Positions 6,058-12,894 of a stretch of 14,820 nt of DNA are shown here, one piece after another. This DNA comes from an uncultured Christensenella sp. (GTDB lineage Bacteria; Bacillota; Clostridia; Christensenellales; DTU072). The translations under genes were made by a program, and so were the position numbers. Positions within the stretch are counted from its first letter, which is position 1. Every line of letters starts with the position of its first letter. The notes beneath the pieces were generated by a model, which was not told the origin of the DNA, made no database searches, and saw only the letters and a list, made by a program, of their open reading frames with translations. The DNA is taken from assembly GCA_905210905.1 (NCBI GenBank), contig CAJLYQ010000055.1, positions 1 to 14,820 on the forward strand, written 5' to 3'.

Positions 6058-6101
6058 ACGGCGATTCCTTTCATCGCGCGCTGTATTTTATCGGAAAAAA
6101 A

Positions 6102-6911
6102 CTAAATTTTACGAAACGTCCTTATCTCGAAAGCGGTATTAACCGCAAGTCGCTCAATGCTGTTAATTTTTTCGAGTTTTTCCACGGAAGTATGGTAATA
6201 GTACGGCGTCATTTTTACGAGCGCGGCAATATCGTCTTTATCTCCGACGAACTCTCCTTCCGCTTTTTCCACGCCGATCCCTTCGTATCCGCAAAAACTC
6301 GTTTCGTCTTCTTCGTTGTATCTCGGTGCGTCGTATAAAAATTCTTTCAATCCGTACAAATGTTCTTTCGCCGGAACAACTCTTAAAAATATTGCGCCTT
6401 CTTTGCTCACTCTACCGAACTCGCTTGCGTATACCGGCGCGAACGCACAAATCACCGCGTCCGCTTTGCCTTTTTCAAACGGCATACTCTTACTGCTCGC
6501 CACCGCGAACGCAGGCTCTTTATACAACTTGCTTGCTTGCTCTATTGCATACTTTGAGATATCCGTACCCACTACTTCGGTATCCTTAAACTCTTCTTTC
6601 AGTCTATAAGGAATGTAGCCCGTTCCGCACCCGGCGTCAAGTATTCTCGTCGGGTTAAGACCGCCGAGTTTTTCGATTATTTTGTCGGCGAGCGTCTTGT
6701 AATATCCTTTGTTCATTACTCTTACCCGCGCGGCGATCATTTCTTTATTGTCGCCGGGATTAACCGAGTTCTTTTTATCGACCGGCAGCAAATTGACGTA
6801 ACCGGATTTGGCTACGTCGAAGCAATGGTTGTTTACGCAAAACAAACTTTTGCCCTTAACGGTAAGGTTTTCTCCGCAAAACGGGCAGGTAAAAATTCCG
6901 TCTTTAATCAT
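6102..6911 (-). CDS. rlmA: 23S rRNA (guanine-N1)-methyltransferase, RlmA family
   Basis: This 269-aa SAM-dependent enzyme methylates N1 of a guanine in hairpin 35 of 23S rRNA. Gram-positive members (RlmA(II)/TlrB) act on G748, Gram-negative ones on G745; the Gram-positive site is inferred here from lineage only. The N-terminal zinc-binding module is intact: Cys9, Cys12, Cys25 and His29 (CPFC...CVNNH). It is followed by the conserved NPGDNKEM segment (about 51-58) and SAM motif I ILDAGCGTGY (90-99). Length is typical. The start ATG has TAGGAAAT upstream; the AGG overlaps the stop of the GH31 gene and only 5 bases separate the genes, so the two are co-transcribed. RlmA(II) modification is known to influence tylosin and telithromycin sensitivity. 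The gene is last before the terminator at 5994-6031. Confidence 0.93.
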   Translation of the reverse strand: MIKDGIFTCPFCGENLTVKGKSLFCVNNHCFDVAKSGYVNLLPVDKKNSVNPGDNKEMIAARVRVMNKGYYKTLADKIIEKLGGLNPTRILDAGCGTGYIPYRLKEEFKDTEVVGTDISKYAIEQASKLYKEPAFAVASSKSMPFEKGKADAVICAFAPVYASEFGRVSKEGAIFLRVVPAKEHLYGLKEFLYDAPRYNEEDETSFCGYEGIGVEKAEGEFVGDKDDIAALVKMTPYYYHTSVEKLEKINSIERLAVNTAFEIRTFRKI

Positions 6912-6916
6912 ATTTC

Positions 6917-9271
6917 CTATTGCAAATATTCGAGTGCGGCTTCTTTCGCTCGTTTCGAAAAACCGCTTCTTTTGATTGCTTTTATCAGTTCTTCTTTGGT
7001 CGTCGCTTTGGCGATATTAAGGTATTTTGCCTGTTTCAGCAAATTATTGCCTTGTACTCTGCTGAATATTTCGTTTGCTCTTTCGAACAAATCTCCGTTC
7101 GTTTTCCCTTCTGCTTTTTCTACGGTAACGGTCGCTCCGACTGCGCTTTCCGTTTCGATTACGACGTTATTTAACGGCAGTTCTTTTCCGTCTGCGTAAA
7201 CTTTGCCGTTTTCCACGTCCTTAAAGCATATTTCGTACCGTCTTTTTTCGGGAACAAGGCTAAGATCGCCTTTCGTCGGGTTGATTTTAAGGGTAAGCGT
7301 ATCGCCGTTTTCTTCTATCGTATACTCGGTCGTCGCAAACGCTCCGTTTTCGAATTCGTTCGTTTTTCCGTCGTCTTCGTACAGTTCGTAACTGCCGTTA
7401 CCCCTGAAAACGAGCAGTTTTACGTTTTTAGGATTGTCACAACCGTTTCCTTCGTCCGCCGACAACGGTATAATCGTGCCTTCTTTTGCCAAAACCGGGA
7501 TATATTCAAGGTCGCGGAACATTTTAATTTTCTTTCCGCCTTCGTAAATCGTACCCGTAAACACGTCCGTATATCTCGCCTTTTCGGGCAACCAAACTTC
7601 GGCGCAGGCAAGTTTCGTGCGTTTATCCGCCCTTTCGGTTATCGGACAAACGATGAGTTTCCCGCCGAAAACGTACTGATTGTTTACTTTGTACGCTTCT
7701 TTTTCGTCGGGATAACGGTAGTACATCGGCTCGCAAAGCGCAACGTTGTCTTTGTGCGTGCGGTACGACGCGGTATAAACGTACGGGATAAGCGCGTGTC
7801 TTAATCTAAGGTAATCGCTCGTTATTCTTCGCACGGTTTCGCTGTGTTTCCACGGTTCTTTCCCTTGCAACGCAAAACAAGTGCTGTGTAGTCTGTTAAT
7901 CGGGCTGAAAACACCGTACTGACACCATCTGAGATACAGTTCGTCGTCGTAAATTCCGAAATTATGTCCGCCTATATCGTGGCTCCACCAGTCGTAACCT
8001 ATATTGCTCGCGCGGTTGGTAAACTCCGGTTGAAAGTTAAGGCTCGACCATCTGACGATGTAGTCGCCGCTGAACCCCAACGGATACCTTTGCGCGCCTA
8101 CGCCGCAAAAACGCGACAAAACCAGTCCCCTGTTGCCGTTCCTTGCGTTGTCGAGATAGTGGTAGTGATTAAGCAACCACAACGGATCGACGTTTTTTAC
8201 CGTTGATTTCGTTCCTTGTTGCCAGTCGATCCACCAAAAGTCCACGCCGTCGTTCTCGTACGGGCGGTGAACGACGTCAAAATATGCGTTAACAAATTTA
8301 TTGTCCGAAAAATCGAACGGTACGTCGCGTTTCGTCGCGGGATCGATTCCCATTGCGCGCGCCATATCGACGTAGCAGTCTTCGTAACTTCTTATCCCGG
8401 AAGCAGGGTGCAGATTGAGCGTAACGTGGTAGTTATGTTTATGCAACCAACTTAAAAACGCCTTATAATCGGGGAAAAGGTCAGTATTCCAACTATACCC
8501 CGTCCAACCTTCGGGCTGAAACGGATTTTTGGAAGTGTAATGCGTGCCGAACTTTTTATTAACGTTTACCCAGTGCCAGTCCATATCCACCGTAGCCACC
8601 GTAATAGGAATTTTTTCCTTTTCGAACCGGTTCATAAGGTTGATATATTCGTCCTGTTTGTACGCGTAGTACCTGCTCCACCAGTTGCCGAGAACGTATC
8701 TCGGAAGCATCGGCGTTTTCCCCGTAAGATAAAAGTAATCGTCAAGCGCTTTCCGATAATCCTTGCCGGCGCCAAAAATATACTCGTCTTTTTCTTTCGC
8801 TTTGCGTTCGCGAACCACTCCGTCGCCGCAAAGGACGAGTCCGTCATCGCGCAGCACGGCAACGCCGTTTCTCGACAAAACGCCGTTCCCGAGCCGAACT
8901 TTGCCTATCCTCATATCCAGCGTTCGACAAGTGCCGCCTAGATTTCCGCGGTTTGTTGCCGAAACCGTTCTTCCGTCGCTAAACTCGATCCGAACGACTT
9001 TCTTTTTCTTTACGTCGAAAACGAACGTGGTTTTTTCTGTAACTATTTTACAAAGTTTTCCGTCGTTTTTTACGTCAAAATCAACCGCGTCAAAGTTCCT
9101 GTTCCAGACGTACTGAGTCGCTTCGTCGGTAAAAATACCGTCTTTTTGCACTTCAACGCGCAAAAGCGTGTCGGTAAGGACGCTAAGTCTGTACCCGTCG
9201 CCGCAAATAACGTTCCTTTCGTCCGCAATCGGCTCGGTTTTCGCTATAAGATGTTCGTTAAGTTTCATCAT
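6917..9271 (-). CDS. Glycoside hydrolase family 31 (alpha-glucosidase/alpha-xylosidase-like)
   Basis: A 784-aa retaining glycosidase acting on alpha-linked oligosaccharides; with no signal peptide it is cytoplasmic. An N-terminal beta-sandwich (about 1-185) precedes the TIM barrel. The barrel holds VDMDWHW (228-234), the nucleophile Asp349 in FWWIDWQQG, the acid/base Asp403 in GFSGDYIVRW, and NIGYDWWSHDIGGH (423-436), the wording of a common bacterial GH31 branch with NIGYxWWSHDIGGH. C-terminal beta domains (about 540-720) follow. The last 60 residues (about 727-784) form an extra Lys/Ala-rich helical segment. I chose ATG 9271 because GGAGA (9280-9276) lies 5 bases before the ATG; 9268 is an adjacent alternative, and the upstream TTG 9286 would place that site inside the gene. 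Substrate specificity is not resolved. It sits in an operon with dgk and rlmA. Confidence 0.93.
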   Translation of the reverse strand: MMKLNEHLIAKTEPIADERNVICGDGYRLSVLTDTLLRVEVQKDGIFTDEATQYVWNRNFDAVDFDVKNDGKLCKIVTEKTTFVFDVKKKKVVRIEFSDGRTVSATNRGNLGGTCRTLDMRIGKVRLGNGVLSRNGVAVLRDDGLVLCGDGVVRERKAKEKDEYIFGAGKDYRKALDDYFYLTGKTPMLPRYVLGNWWSRYYAYKQDEYINLMNRFEKEKIPITVATVDMDWHWVNVNKKFGTHYTSKNPFQPEGWTGYSWNTDLFPDYKAFLSWLHKHNYHVTLNLHPASGIRSYEDCYVDMARAMGIDPATKRDVPFDFSDNKFVNAYFDVVHRPYENDGVDFWWIDWQQGTKSTVKNVDPLWLLNHYHYLDNARNGNRGLVLSRFCGVGAQRYPLGFSGDYIVRWSSLNFQPEFTNRASNIGYDWWSHDIGGHNFGIYDDELYLRWCQYGVFSPINRLHSTCFALQGKEPWKHSETVRRITSDYLRLRHALIPYVYTASYRTHKDNVALCEPMYYRYPDEKEAYKVNNQYVFGGKLIVCPITERADKRTKLACAEVWLPEKARYTDVFTGTIYEGGKKIKMFRDLEYIPVLAKEGTIIPLSADEGNGCDNPKNVKLLVFRGNGSYELYEDDGKTNEFENGAFATTEYTIEENGDTLTLKINPTKGDLSLVPEKRRYEICFKDVENGKVYADGKELPLNNVVIETESAVGATVTVEKAEGKTNGDLFERANEIFSRVQGNNLLKQAKYLNIAKATTKEELIKAIKRSGFSKRAKEAALEYLQ

Positions 9272-9275
9272 TTTT

Positions 9276-9280
9276 TCTCC
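9276..9280 (-). promoter_or_regulatory. Ribosome binding site deciding the GH31 start
   Basis: GGAGA on the minus strand, followed by AAAA and two successive ATG codons (9271 and 9268). It rules against the longer TTG start at 9286. Confidence 0.7.
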
Positions 9281-9350
9281 AAACAACCCCTACGCCGCGC
9301 TACGTTTCCGCGACGTAAACAAACGTCTATCGATTATCCTGTTACCTTTT

Positions 9351-10220
9351 TTATTCGATGTACGTTCTTAGCGTATTATGCACTATTCGACAATCCAACA
9401 CTTTCTCTTCCATAACCTCGCCGTCGGCTTGGACTTTGCCTTCGTCGAGAATTTCTATTTTCGCACTGTCGCAAAGGTATTCTTCGGTGCAAGGCTCGTT
9501 TACGTGTTTCCCTTTAAGGAATTTAAGCAAAAGTCCGAGAACTTTTCTCGGTTTTATCTCGTTTACGATAACGACGTTGAGTTTGCCGTCGTTAAGCACG
9601 GAAGACGGACTTATCGGCATTCCGCCGCCTATGTAAATTCCGTTTGCTATGCTGATTAAGAAAACGCTCTTTTCCGCCGGCGCGCCGCCGTCTATCGATA
9701 CTCTTACTTTGTGGAATTTAAGGTGCAAAAGTACGCTTATCAAACTCGCATAGTACTTCGCTTTGCCCTTAAAACACTTCATTTCGGCGTATTTTACCAG
9801 TACGTCGGTGTCCATTCCGCCGCCTGCCACGTTAAGACAACGTTTTCCGTTCATATCGATAAAATCGGTATATCCGATTTTTCCGTTCAATATTCTTTCC
9901 GCCGCTTTTTCGGGGTTGGTGGGTATGTCGGTCGCTTTTACGTAGTCGTTGCCCGTTCCGCAAGGAACGAACCCGACGGTCGTGTTTTCGAAGTCGACTA
10001 TACCGTTAAGAACTTCGTTAAACGTTCCGTCACCGCCGAGCACGACTAAATCCGCTCCGTTTTTTGTCAATTCTTCGGTAATTTTGGTTGCGTCACCGCA
10101 TTTTTCGGTCTTATAAACGCTGTATTCTACTCCGCGCTTAGCGAAAATCCCTTCGACGGTCGCTAAGATTTCGACTGCTTTTCCTTTTCCCGCAACGGGG
10201 TTTACGATTATACGATACAT
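9351..10220 (-). CDS. Diacylglycerol kinase family lipid kinase (DgkB/YegS/BmrU-like)
   Basis: A 289-aa protein of the DAGK catalytic-domain family, which phosphorylates diacylglycerol or related lipids with ATP at the inner face of the membrane and returns diacylglycerol to phospholipid synthesis. It opens with YRIIVNPVAGKGKA (2-15), then the ATP-site loop GGDGTFNEVLNGI (62-74) and GTGND (88-92) in the family order. The usual C-terminal beta-sandwich half follows, with IGGGMPISP and DGKLNVVIV segments, ending DGEVMEEKVLDCRIV. The start at 10220 is preferred: GGAG (10233-10230) lies 9 bases before the ATG and the protein then begins at the family's normal first strand. A TTG 16 codons upstream has no support. 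It follows gyrA by 74 bases containing a GC-rich hairpin. Whether it is a true DgkB or another lipid kinase is not decidable by eye. Confidence 0.9.
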   Translation of the reverse strand: MYRIIVNPVAGKGKAVEILATVEGIFAKRGVEYSVYKTEKCGDATKITEELTKNGADLVVLGGDGTFNEVLNGIVDFENTTVGFVPCGTGNDYVKATDIPTNPEKAAERILNGKIGYTDFIDMNGKRCLNVAGGGMDTDVLVKYAEMKCFKGKAKYYASLISVLLHLKFHKVRVSIDGGAPAEKSVFLISIANGIYIGGGMPISPSSVLNDGKLNVVIVNEIKPRKVLGLLLKFLKGKHVNEPCTEEYLCDSAKIEILDEGKVQADGEVMEEKVLDCRIVHNTLRTYIE

Positions 10221-10229
10221 ATTCACAAT

Positions 10230-10233
10230 CTCC
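10230..10233 (-). promoter_or_regulatory. Ribosome binding site deciding the lipid kinase start
   Basis: GGAG on the minus strand, 9 bases before ATG 10220, which supports the shorter start over an upstream TTG. Confidence 0.6.
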
Positions 10234-10257
10234 GATTTAACGTTTTTATTAACGGCT

Positions 10258-10278
10258 AAACGCCGCAAAAATGCGGCG
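10258..10278 (-). terminator. GC-rich hairpin after gyrA with short T tail (partial terminator)
   Basis: CGCCGCA-TTTT-TGCGGCG forms a perfect 7-bp stem, 16 bases past the gyrA stop, followed only by TTTAG. The poor T tract suggests a leaky terminator, an mRNA-stabilising hairpin or a processing site between gyrBA and the lipid kinase gene. Confidence 0.5.
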
Positions 10279-10294
10279 GTCGTTTAATTTTTTA

Positions 10295-12883
10295 CTATTC
10301 CTCGTCTTTTTCGACGTTTTCGGTCGTGGCTTCCGCTTCGACGGTTTCTTCTTCCGCCGCACTGTTCGCTTCCGCCTGCGCCTCTTTAAGCGCGGCTTCG
10401 TCCACTTCTACGTCGTCGAAATCCGCTTCGTCGTCGTGCATCGTAATTGCCATCGCTACGACTTTCGCGTCGCCTTTGAGTTTCATTATCGTGACGCCCT
10501 TCGTGCTTCTTCCTATCTTGCTGACTTGCGAAGCGCGTATTCTTATCATCGTTCCGTTGTCCGCAATAAGGATTATATCGTCGTCGTCGCCGACAAGTTT
10601 CATATTGACAAGCAATCCCGTCCTCTCGTTGAAGTTGCCTGCCTTTATTCCTTTACCCGCTCTCGACTGAACTCTGAATTCGCTTACGTCCGTGCGTTTG
10701 CCGAAACCTTTTTCGCTTATCGTAATTACGTTAAGCCCTTCTTCGACGATCGCCATATCTACGAGATAGTCGCCTTCGTCGAGTTTTATACTGCGTACGC
10801 CCTGACTTCCTCTGCCCGTTCTTCTTACGTCTTTTTCCGAGAACCTGATACATTTACCGTTGTGGCTCGCCACGAGTATATCGTGTTCGCCGTTCGTCAT
10901 TTCGACTTCGATAAGTTCGTCGTCGCCAAGCAAGGTTATCGCAAGTTTACCGTTCGCTCTGACGGATTCGAACTCGCTTATTTCGCTCTTACGGATAAGC
11001 CCGTCTCTCGTCGCCATTACGATGTATCCGTCGTTGTATTCTTTTATCGGTAAGAACGCGGTTATCCTTTCGCCTTCGGCTAGCGGAAGCACGTTGACCA
11101 TTGCTCTGCCCTTTGCCGTTTTCGTCGCTTCGGGTACCCTATACGCCCTGATTCGGTATGCTCTACCGCGATTACTGAAGAACAACAGATCGTCGTGAGT
11201 ATTGCATACAAACATTTTCTTGACGAAGTCTTCGTCTTTCGTTTTGTGTGCGGTTACGCCCACGCCGCCGCGGTTTTGCGCCTTGTATTCGCTTACCGGC
11301 ATTCTCTTGATATATCCTTGATAGGTCATCGAAATAACGATATCTTCTCTTGCGATAAGATCTTCGATGTCGATTTCGCTGTCGTCGTAACTGAGTTCGC
11401 TCTTTCTCGGTTTACCGTAGGTATCTCTCACCTGCGCGAGTTCGTCTCCGATAATCGCTCTTACCCTTTCGGGTTTTGCGAGTATGTCGGTAAGGTCCGC
11501 AATGGTGAGTTGCAGTTCCGCCTCTTCCGCTTTAAGTTTTTCTACCTGCAGTCCGGTCAAACTTGCAAGACGCATATCGAGTATAGCGTTGGCTTGTTTT
11601 TCGCTTAACAGGAAGTTGTCCATAAGCGCGTTGCACGCTATCTGTCTTTCGCGACTTTCTTTAATGACTTTGATTACTTCGTCGATGTTGGCGATAGCGA
11701 TAATCAAACCTTTTACGATATGCTCTCTTTCGATTGCCTTGTTAAGGTTAAAACGCGTTCTTCTTTCGATTACGTTTACTTGGTGCGCAAGGTATTCGGA
11801 AAGCATTTCTTTAAGGTTAAGCACTACCGGCTTGCCTCTGACAAGCGCAAGGAAGTTAATACCGGTGGAAACCTGCATATTCGTCTGTTTATACAACGTG
11901 TTAAGTACGACGTTTGCGCTAAAGTCGCGCTTAACTTCGATTACCACACGCATACCGAAACGGTCGCTTTCTTCTCTTATGTCGCTGATACCGTCGAGTT
12001 TCTTGTCTTTAACCTGATCGGCGATGTTTTTGATAAGCAACGCTTTGTTTACCTGATACGGAAGTTCGGTAACTATTATACGTTCTTTTCCGTTGTGTTC
12101 TTCGATTTCCGCGCGAGCACGCATAACGACGCCGCCGTGTCCGGTTCTGTAAGCCTGCGCAATCGCCGCTCTGCCCATAACGAGCGCGCCCGTCGGGTAG
12201 TCCGGAGCCGGTATGTACGTCATAAGTTCGTCAACGGTGATGTCCGGGTTTTGCAAAAGGGCAATCGTACCGTTTATTACTTCCGTCATATTGTGCGGCG
12301 GAATACTCGTCGCCATACCTACCGCTATACCTTCGCTGCCGTTTACCAGAAGGTTCGGAAAATGCGCCGGAAGAACGACGGGCTGCATAAGCGTATCGTC
12401 GAAGTTCGGATAGAAATCAACCGTTTCTTTGTCGATATCTCTGAGCATCTCGCCCGCTATCTTGCTAAGACGAGCCTCGGTGTATCTCTGCGCCGCCGCC
12501 GGGTCGCCGTCAACCGTACCGAAGTTTCCCTGTCCGTCGACGAGAGGAACGTTTATGCTGAACCACTGCGCAAGTCTGACGAGTGCGTCGTAAACCGACG
12601 AGTCGCCGTGCGGATGGTATTTACCGAGAACTTCACCGACGATACGCGCGCACTTCTTGGTCGGCTTGTCGTAGGTGTTGCCCATATCGTACATTGCGTA
12701 CAAAATTCTTCTGTGAACGGGTTTAAGTCCGTCTCTTACGTCCGGAATCGCACGACTTACGTTGACCGCCATAGCGTAACTGATAAAGCATTTGCTCATT
12801 TGGTCGCGTACGTTTACGGGGATTATCCTGGTTTTGGAAAGTATCTCCTTAATGTTTTCCAGTTCGTTGTCTTTCTTTGCCAT
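10295..12883 (-). CDS. gyrA: DNA gyrase subunit A
   Basis: GyrA (862 aa) forms the A2B2 gyrase that introduces negative supercoils with ATP. The winged-helix breakage-reunion domain carries the catalytic Tyr134 in AAAQRYTEAR. The quinolone-determining loop HPHGDSSVYD (90-99) has Ser95 and Asp99 at the positions of E. coli Ser83 and Asp87, so the common resistance changes are absent. A coiled-coil and gate follow, then a six-bladed DNA-wrapping C-terminal domain. The GyrA box reads QNRGGVG, with Val where Lys or Arg is usual. The protein ends in a strongly acidic tail of about 45 residues. ATG 12883 is chosen over TTG 12904 because GGGAGG (12894-12889) is 5 bases upstream. Only 10 bases separate it from gyrB, and the gyrB operon position plus the box argue for GyrA rather than ParC. 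Confidence 0.97.
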   Translation of the reverse strand: MAKKDNELENIKEILSKTRIIPVNVRDQMSKCFISYAMAVNVSRAIPDVRDGLKPVHRRILYAMYDMGNTYDKPTKKCARIVGEVLGKYHPHGDSSVYDALVRLAQWFSINVPLVDGQGNFGTVDGDPAAAQRYTEARLSKIAGEMLRDIDKETVDFYPNFDDTLMQPVVLPAHFPNLLVNGSEGIAVGMATSIPPHNMTEVINGTIALLQNPDITVDELMTYIPAPDYPTGALVMGRAAIAQAYRTGHGGVVMRARAEIEEHNGKERIIVTELPYQVNKALLIKNIADQVKDKKLDGISDIREESDRFGMRVVIEVKRDFSANVVLNTLYKQTNMQVSTGINFLALVRGKPVVLNLKEMLSEYLAHQVNVIERRTRFNLNKAIEREHIVKGLIIAIANIDEVIKVIKESRERQIACNALMDNFLLSEKQANAILDMRLASLTGLQVEKLKAEEAELQLTIADLTDILAKPERVRAIIGDELAQVRDTYGKPRKSELSYDDSEIDIEDLIAREDIVISMTYQGYIKRMPVSEYKAQNRGGVGVTAHKTKDEDFVKKMFVCNTHDDLLFFSNRGRAYRIRAYRVPEATKTAKGRAMVNVLPLAEGERITAFLPIKEYNDGYIVMATRDGLIRKSEISEFESVRANGKLAITLLGDDELIEVEMTNGEHDILVASHNGKCIRFSEKDVRRTGRGSQGVRSIKLDEGDYLVDMAIVEEGLNVITISEKGFGKRTDVSEFRVQSRAGKGIKAGNFNERTGLLVNMKLVGDDDDIILIADNGTMIRIRASQVSKIGRSTKGVTIMKLKGDAKVVAMAITMHDDEADFDDVEVDEAALKEAQAEANSAAEEETVEAEATTENVEKDEE

Positions 12884-12888
12884 TTTGT

Positions 12889-12894
12889 CCTCCC
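12889..12894 (-). promoter_or_regulatory. Strong ribosome binding site of gyrA overlapping the gyrB stop
   Basis: GGGAGG, 5 bases before ATG 12883; its first G is the last base of the gyrB TAG. This suits coupled, balanced synthesis of the two gyrase subunits. Confidence 0.8.

Larger units (their letters stand above)
5950..6100. ncRNA. Candidate structured RNA locus, strand uncertain
   Basis: This stretch contains more secondary structure than an ordinary 3' flank: the strong minus-strand terminator; a hairpin GCGAT-TCCTTTC-ATCGC at 6061-6077; a perfect long-range 10-base inverted repeat (5988-5997 with 6086-6095) enclosing both; and overlapping elements ACCGATA (5961-5967), TATCGTCGGT (5973-5982) and CCGATA (5989-5994) that can pair in mutually exclusive ways. 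I could not match it to SRP RNA (no GGAAGGAGCA loop), 6S RNA, tmRNA or a riboswitch that I know. The minus strand, as an extended rlmA 3' UTR, is the simpler reading; the plus strand is possible from the 5915-5943 promoter. Confidence 0.35.

Noticed and set aside
5950..6100. SRP RNA or 6S RNA
   Set aside because: No GGAAGGAGCA-type S-domain loop for SRP. The TCGG-TGCCTGT-CCGA hairpin recalls the terminal hairpin of 6S RNA, but it is not centrally placed within a closing stem as 6S needs.
12596..12616. Quinolone-resistance mutation in gyrA
   Set aside because: The positions equal to E. coli Ser83 and Asp87 are Ser and Asp; the Ser at the Ala84 position is a common natural variant.
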